Positions 40,515-44,607 of a stretch of DNA of 44,607 nucleotides are shown in pieces; the first letter of the stretch is position 1; every line of letters begins with the position of its first letter. Below the pieces are notes generated by a model. It worked only from the letters and a program-made list of their open reading frames with translations. It ran no database searches and was not told where the DNA came from. The DNA comes from an uncultured Oscillospiraceae bacterium (GTDB lineage: Bacteria > Bacillota > Clostridia > Oscillospirales > Acutalibacteraceae): the NCBI GenBank assembly GCA_900552115.1, contig URYP01000003.1, forward strand, positions 1 through 44,607. The letters are read 5' to 3'. Both the position numbers and the translations under genes were made by a program.

Positions 40515-42584
40515 TTAGTCCGTTTCGTCCGTTTTATACGTGTCGATCACCTTCTGCGCCACACTGGCCGGCGCTTCTTCATAGCGTTCAAACGCCATGG
40601 TAAAGAAACCGCGGCCCTGCGTGACCGAACGCAGCATGGTGGAAAAATCACCCATTTCCGCCATGGGAACCTCCGCCTCTATGCAGGTGAGAGTATCCTC
40701 GGCGGGATTCATACCCAGAACCCGCCCCCGCCGCTTGGTGATATCGCCCATGATGTCGCCGGTCGCATCGGTCGGCACCGTCACCTGCAGGGAACCGATC
40801 GGCTCAAGCAGCACCGGGGACGCCTGCGGTATACCGGCCTTATAGGCCAGAGACGCCGCGGTTTTAAACGCCATTTCAGACGAGTCCACCGGATGATAGG
40901 AACCGTCCACCAGCGTGGCCTTCACCCCCACCACCGGGAATCCGGCCAGTACACCTTTCTGGGCGCTGTCACGCAGGCCCTTTTCCACGGCCGGGAAATA
41001 GTTTTTGGGTACCGAGCCGCCGAAAACTGTTTCCTCGAACACCAGGTCGTCGCTGTCGCAGGGTTCGAATTCCACCCACACGTCGCCGAACTGGCCGTGG
41101 CCGCCCGACTGCTTTTTGTGCCGGCCCTGAACCTTGACCTTTTGGCGTATGGTTTCGCGGTAGGCCACCTTGGGCGTCTGCATGCTAATCTCCACGCCGA
41201 ATTTATTTTTCAGCTTGGATGCGACCACATCCAAATGCTGTTCGCCCAATCCGGATAAAATCTGCTCATGCGTTTCGGTATTCATCGCAAAAGTGATGGT
41301 GGGATCTTCCTCCATCAGCCGCTGAAGGCCATAGGCTATTTTCTCCTCGTCCCCCTTGTTCTTAGCGGTTACCGCCATGGACAGGCTGGGCTTCTCGAAA
41401 TTGATGCCGGGCAGCACCACCGGCCGGGCGGGTGCGCAAAGCGTATCGCCGGTGTTGGTGTCGGCCAGCTTGGCGACCGCACCGATATCCCCCGCGCCGA
41501 TATACGGCGCTTCCTCCTGCTTTTTGCCCCGCACGACAAAGACCTTGCCGATCTTTTCCTGCTGGCCGGTGCGCATGTTGAGAAGCTGTGTATCCGGCGA
41601 CACCTTTCCGCAGACCACTTTGAAATACAACAGCTTGCCCACGAATGGGTCAACCACGCTTTTAAACACAATCGCCGCCGTCTGTGCGTTTTCATTGACG
41701 GTCAATTCCACCGCGTTGCCGTCCAAATCCACCCCCTGCTCGCCGGCTACCGTTTCGGCCCAGGGAGCCAGCCAGCGCAGCCCGTTCAGCAGCTGGTCCA
41801 CGCCCTCCAGCTCCATGGCCGATCCACAGAATACGGGGGCAATCTCACCCCGGCGCACGCCGGTGGCCAGACCCATAATGAGTTCGTCCGGCGTGAATTC
41901 CTCGCCGGAAAAGTATTTTTCCATCAGCTCCTCGCTGGTTTCAGCCACCGCCTCATTGATGGCGGTACGCAAGCCGTCCAGGCGGTGCCCCATATCCGGA
42001 ATTGGCACCTCGGACGCTTTTCCGCCCGTGTATGTATAGGCTTTATACTCCAGCAGATTCACATAGCACTTGACTTGCCGGTCTTCCACATAAGGCACCA
42101 CCACCGGGCAGACCATCGGGCCAAATTTAATTTTGAGCTCTTCAAACACCTTATAAAAATCGGCGTGGGAGCTGTCGAGTTTATTGATAAAAAAGATATT
42201 GGCAATCCCCTTTTTGCGGGCGGCGCGAAACCCTTTTTCCGCCCCCACCGTGACGCCGCTCTTACCGGACAATACGATCACCGCGCTGCCGGCGGCCCGC
42301 ATACCCTCGCTCAGGCCGGCGGAAAAATCGAACAGGCCGGGCGTATCCAGCAAATTCATTTTGGTATCTTTCCACTCCACCGGCAAAAGCGCCATGGACA
42401 CCGACGACGCCCGGCGTATTTCTTCCGGATCAAAATCACAAATGGTCGTACCGTCGGCAACCCGCCCCAGGCGGTCGGACTGGCCAGTTAAATAAAAGGC
42501 GGCCTCTGCCAGCGACGTTTTACCGCTTCCGGCATGGCCCACCAAGGCTATATTTCGAATATCTTTAGCTGCGTATTGTTTCAC
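40515..42584 (-). CDS. Elongation factor G-like GTPase (FusA paralogue)
   Basis: A 689-residue five-domain EF-G-like protein. G1 GHAGSGKT (16-23), G4 NKLD (134-137), and the EF-G domain IV/V segments (HKKQSGGHGQFGDVW, RRGRVLGMNPAE) are present. In switch II the usual DTPGH is DTPGL: the histidine that positions the catalytic water is Leu84. This replacement is a mark of a Clostridial FusA-like paralogue distinct from the housekeeping EF-G, whose function (translation under special conditions, ribosome recycling or GTP-dependent tRNA/ribosome work) is unresolved. GTG 42584 follows GAGGAG. It has its own promoter (42694-42722). Confidence 0.9.
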   Translation of the reverse strand: MKQYAAKDIRNIALVGHAGSGKTSLAEAAFYLTGQSDRLGRVADGTTICDFDPEEIRRASSVSMALLPVEWKDTKMNLLDTPGLFDFSAGLSEGMRAAGSAVIVLSGKSGVTVGAEKGFRAARKKGIANIFFINKLDSSHADFYKVFEELKIKFGPMVCPVVVPYVEDRQVKCYVNLLEYKAYTYTGGKASEVPIPDMGHRLDGLRTAINEAVAETSEELMEKYFSGEEFTPDELIMGLATGVRRGEIAPVFCGSAMELEGVDQLLNGLRWLAPWAETVAGEQGVDLDGNAVELTVNENAQTAAIVFKSVVDPFVGKLLYFKVVCGKVSPDTQLLNMRTGQQEKIGKVFVVRGKKQEEAPYIGAGDIGAVAKLADTNTGDTLCAPARPVVLPGINFEKPSLSMAVTAKNKGDEEKIAYGLQRLMEEDPTITFAMNTETHEQILSGLGEQHLDVVASKLKNKFGVEISMQTPKVAYRETIRQKVKVQGRHKKQSGGHGQFGDVWVEFEPCDSDDLVFEETVFGGSVPKNYFPAVEKGLRDSAQKGVLAGFPVVGVKATLVDGSYHPVDSSEMAFKTAASLAYKAGIPQASPVLLEPIGSLQVTVPTDATGDIMGDITKRRGRVLGMNPAEDTLTCIEAEVPMAEMGDFSTMLRSVTQGRGFFTMAFERYEEAPASVAQKVIDTYKTDETD

Positions 42585-42693
42585 TGTGATTGACTCCTCT
42601 CATATTGGGATAATCGTGCCAATTCGGCCTGATTCGGCAGAAGTTGAGCAATTGTACACAAAATCTTTCTACACTCCGCCAATTGCTTTGATA

Positions 42694-42722
42694 ATTATAT
42701 CCTACCTGCTCTCCAATTTCAA
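42694..42722 (-). promoter_or_regulatory. Sigma-A promoter of the EF-G-like gene
   Basis: On the minus strand -35 TTGAAA (42722-42717), 17-bp spacer, -10 TATAAT (42699-42694). The transcript start near 42687 leaves a leader of about 100 bases. Confidence 0.75.
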
Positions 42723-42746
42723 CCGGTAAATGCGGATGTTCATAAA

Positions 42747-42784
42747 AAAATTACCCGCGGCTCCAACGAAGCCGGGGTAATTTT
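42747..42784 (-). terminator. Intrinsic terminator of the P-type-ATPase-like gene
   Basis: On the minus strand AAAATTACCCCGGC pairs with GCCGCGGGTAATTTT with one bulge and an 8-base loop, followed by TTTATGAAC. It begins 18 bases after the stop codon. Confidence 0.85.
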
Positions 42785-42802
42785 AGATAATATGCACAAA
42801 CT

Positions 42803-44607
42803 CTACGTCCGTTTGATAAGAGGCAGCAGCCAGGACAGGCCGGTGACGCCCAGCAAATACCATACCGTATGGAAAGCAGGCGCCGGCACGCCGTTGTAGA
42901 AGCTGAAAAACACGGTCAGGGCGAAACCCAGTACACAGCCGATCAGCTGCGCGGCCACGGCCAGGCGGCCACCAATCCGCAGGCGACGGCAATAAGCAAT
43001 AGACTGCGCCATGCCCTGTATCCATCCATTGGAGCCGACCAGCGCCTCCCGGTCGGCATATTCCTCGCTCAGCAGGCGGACGTACAGGCGGCCAGCCGCC
43101 GCATCCAGCACCTCCACATAGTAGCGGTCGAGATCGTAGGACTGGCAGACCAGATCCTCCGTCACATTGGGATCACAGGTGCGGATCAGCAGGGTGATCC
43201 CCTCTTTGGTCAGGGCGCGGAGAGAATCCTCAATATCCTCGTCCGCAACATAACTGACCACGAACATGGCGGACAGTTCCCCGGCCGTGGAGAGATAGAC
43301 AAGCTGCCGCTCGTCTCCCGTATAGCGGAGCTCATAATCCCGCGAGGGCACGTCCACGCCGTGGTTTTCCAGCAGCCGGCGGTTCCCCACCAGTACCCGG
43401 CGGCCGTCCACCCATCCGGACACGCCCATATCCTGCTCATATACCAGCGATTCCACCGGCTGGAGAATTTTTTCGTTATCCTCGATCACCCGGCGGAACA
43501 CATTGGCCAGCGGTCCGCCCGCCATGATCGATACCGACGCCGCATCCATGATGGCGCGGTCGATACGGGTTCCCGAAAAAGTTTTGATGCCGTGCAGCAG
43601 CACACTGTTTTCAGGGAACAGGTCCACCGCATCCACCGTGAGGGCATGCGCATCGCCGAATTCCTCCACCGCGTCCCAGCCGGAAACCATCGCCCCCTGG
43701 GGCACCAGCTTACGGGACACCCGCCACAGCGGGAAATTGACCGCGGTCAGCATCCCTACCGGGGCCGCCACGCACACAGCGGCAGTCAGGACGGCAAAAG
43801 CCGCGAAAAAGGACCCGGAAAAAATATAAAACGCAATCCCCAGCAGCAATGAGGCCATCAGGCTGCAGGGCACGTAATACCGCATCCGTTCGTCGCCCGC
43901 GTCCTCGACATAGGAATGGCGCAGGAATCCTTTAAGAAAGTGGGACTTTTTAAAATAGCAGACATCCGGCGTGCCCATGGCCACAGCCGGCCGACCGATT
44001 TCCATCGCGTCCTGTGGGTCCTCCACCCGGCAGGCGGCCACCTTGTCGCCTTCATAGGATACCAGCCGGAAGTTATTGAGAATCCGGCAGACACGCCATT
44101 GCCGGCCCGCCGCGCCCAGCAGCAGGCCCAGCCCGGCAACCGCCGGAAACAGCAGGGGCGCCGTGTCCGGCATGCCGATCTCCTGCGTGTTGAACATCTG
44201 AACCACCGTATGCACCAGAGTGATCGACGAAGCGACCGCCAGCGGTGAATCTGCATCGGCCATCCCGTGAAACAGGCTTTTAAAGCCGCCCACAATGGAA
44301 CGATGATTGACAGCCATTATGACGCCCAACAGCACCGCTGAAATGAGGATGTGCAGCACCGACACATCGAAAAACAGCAGGGACAAAAACGACAGCCAGA
44401 GCAGCAGCAGCTCGGGCACCGCCGAAGCGGCCAGCGTGATCCAGCCCACCCGCCGGCGGTATAGCAGTTCGCCGCGCACTGCGGCCGTTTCTTCATACCG
44501 GCTGTAGTCCTCGAGCTCCTCTTCCTCCGGTTCGGGCGGCGGGGCGGGCGGTTCCTCGGCGGGGTCGTTGATCTCTTCCTCGCCGGCCAGCTTCAATCCG
44601 GCCTCTT
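42803..44607 (-). CDS. P-type-ATPase-like membrane protein without the phosphorylation motif, 5' partial
   Basis: About 600 residues visible; the frame is open to the window edge, so the start is outside (a TTG at 44596 is not convincing). An acidic Pro/Glu tail is followed by pairs of TM helices (ITLAASAVPELLLLWLSFLSLLF, HILISAVLLGVIMAV, LLFPAVAGLGLLLGAAG, SLLLGIAFYIF, FAVLTAAVCVAAPVGML) and a cytoplasmic domain in P1B-type order. Where P-type pumps have DKTGTLT, this protein has DAVDLFPENS (about residue 320), and no TGD or GDGxND motif was found. So it cannot form the aspartyl phosphate in the usual way. It may be a regulatory or structural pseudo-pump. It is transcribed alone in the direction of the EF-G gene. 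Confidence 0.72.
   Translation of the reverse strand, partial: EAGLKLAGEEEINDPAEEPPAPPPEPEEEELEDYSRYEETAAVRGELLYRRRVGWITLAASAVPELLLLWLSFLSLLFFDVSVLHILISAVLLGVIMAVNHRSIVGGFKSLFHGMADADSPLAVASSITLVHTVVQMFNTQEIGMPDTAPLLFPAVAGLGLLLGAAGRQWRVCRILNNFRLVSYEGDKVAACRVEDPQDAMEIGRPAVAMGTPDVCYFKKSHFLKGFLRHSYVEDAGDERMRYYVPCSLMASLLLGIAFYIFSGSFFAAFAVLTAAVCVAAPVGMLTAVNFPLWRVSRKLVPQGAMVSGWDAVEEFGDAHALTVDAVDLFPENSVLLHGIKTFSGTRIDRAIMDAASVSIMAGGPLANVFRRVIEDNEKILQPVESLVYEQDMGVSGWVDGRRVLVGNRRLLENHGVDVPSRDYELRYTGDERQLVYLSTAGELSAMFVVSYVADEDIEDSLRALTKEGITLLIRTCDPNVTEDLVCQSYDLDRYYVEVLDAAAGRLYVRLLSEEYADREALVGSNGWIQGMAQSIAYCRRLRIGGRLAVAAQLIGCVLGFALTVFFSFYNGVPAPAFHTVWYLLGVTGLSWLLPLIKRT

Noticed and set aside
1..44607. Phage, transposon or integrative element
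   Set aside because: No integrase, transposase, structural phage gene or flanking repeat was recognised; the only break is the join near 372.

Overview
The window looks like chromosomal DNA of a GC-rich Clostridia bacterium, most likely Oscillospirales/Ruminococcaceae from a gut or rumen-like habitat. This rests on gene content and order (asp23-fakA-recG, ymdB-rny, ecfA1-ecfA2-ecfT-truA, ruvCAB-glmM), AGGAGG-type ribosome sites, many near-consensus sigma-A promoters with 17-bp spacers, and a cohesin/dockerin gene set. The taxonomic call is inference. No phage, IS, integrase, CRISPR or rRNA was seen. Most genes are on the minus strand.

Region by region. 1-372 is a fragment of an AT-richer methyltransferase gene that breaks into recG, truncating both; a chimeric contig join is the likeliest reason. 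378-6384 (minus): recG fragment, fakA-like, asp23, ymdB and rny. The rny Shine-Dalgarno is sequestered by a perfect 11-bp repeat lying inside an 18-codon leader ORF. 6516-8702 (plus): a radical-SAM DNA repair/modification gene and its partner (TIGR03916/TIGR03915 type), behind a consensus promoter overlapped by two LexA (SOS) boxes. 8820-11854 (minus): two single-cohesin surface proteins flanking a CorA transporter. 12291-20100 (minus): DEAD-box helicase, tRNA-Leu(GAG), RNase M5-like protein, holA, comEC (degenerate C-terminal domain), a phosphoribosyltransferase and typA. 20434-26306: S1-domain gene (plus) with a possible pseudoknotted leader, AraC-type regulator (minus), and a secreted multidomain GH29 alpha-L-fucosidase with an internal dockerin (plus). 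26527-42722 (minus): clpE-type gene, pgsA, cvpA, a DUF5711-like gene, truA, ecfT/A2/A1, an RlmI-like methyltransferase, glmM, ruvB/A/C, a nucleoside phosphorylase and an EF-G-like GTPase. 42803-end: a P-type-ATPase-like membrane protein lacking the catalytic DKTGT motif.

How they may work together: the dockerin-bearing fucosidase could be displayed on the cell by the membrane-anchored cohesin proteins, suggesting a small cellulosome-like glycan-foraging system. The radical-SAM pair appears to be an SOS-induced DNA repair module. A structured, terminator-flanked element occurs twice (8708-8813 and, inverted, 26341-26471), each time between convergent genes, with compensatory changes in its stems; I could not match it to a known RNA family. 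Best candidates for new biology: this repeated RNA-like element, the rny leader, the LexA-controlled repair pair and the cohesin-dockerin set.
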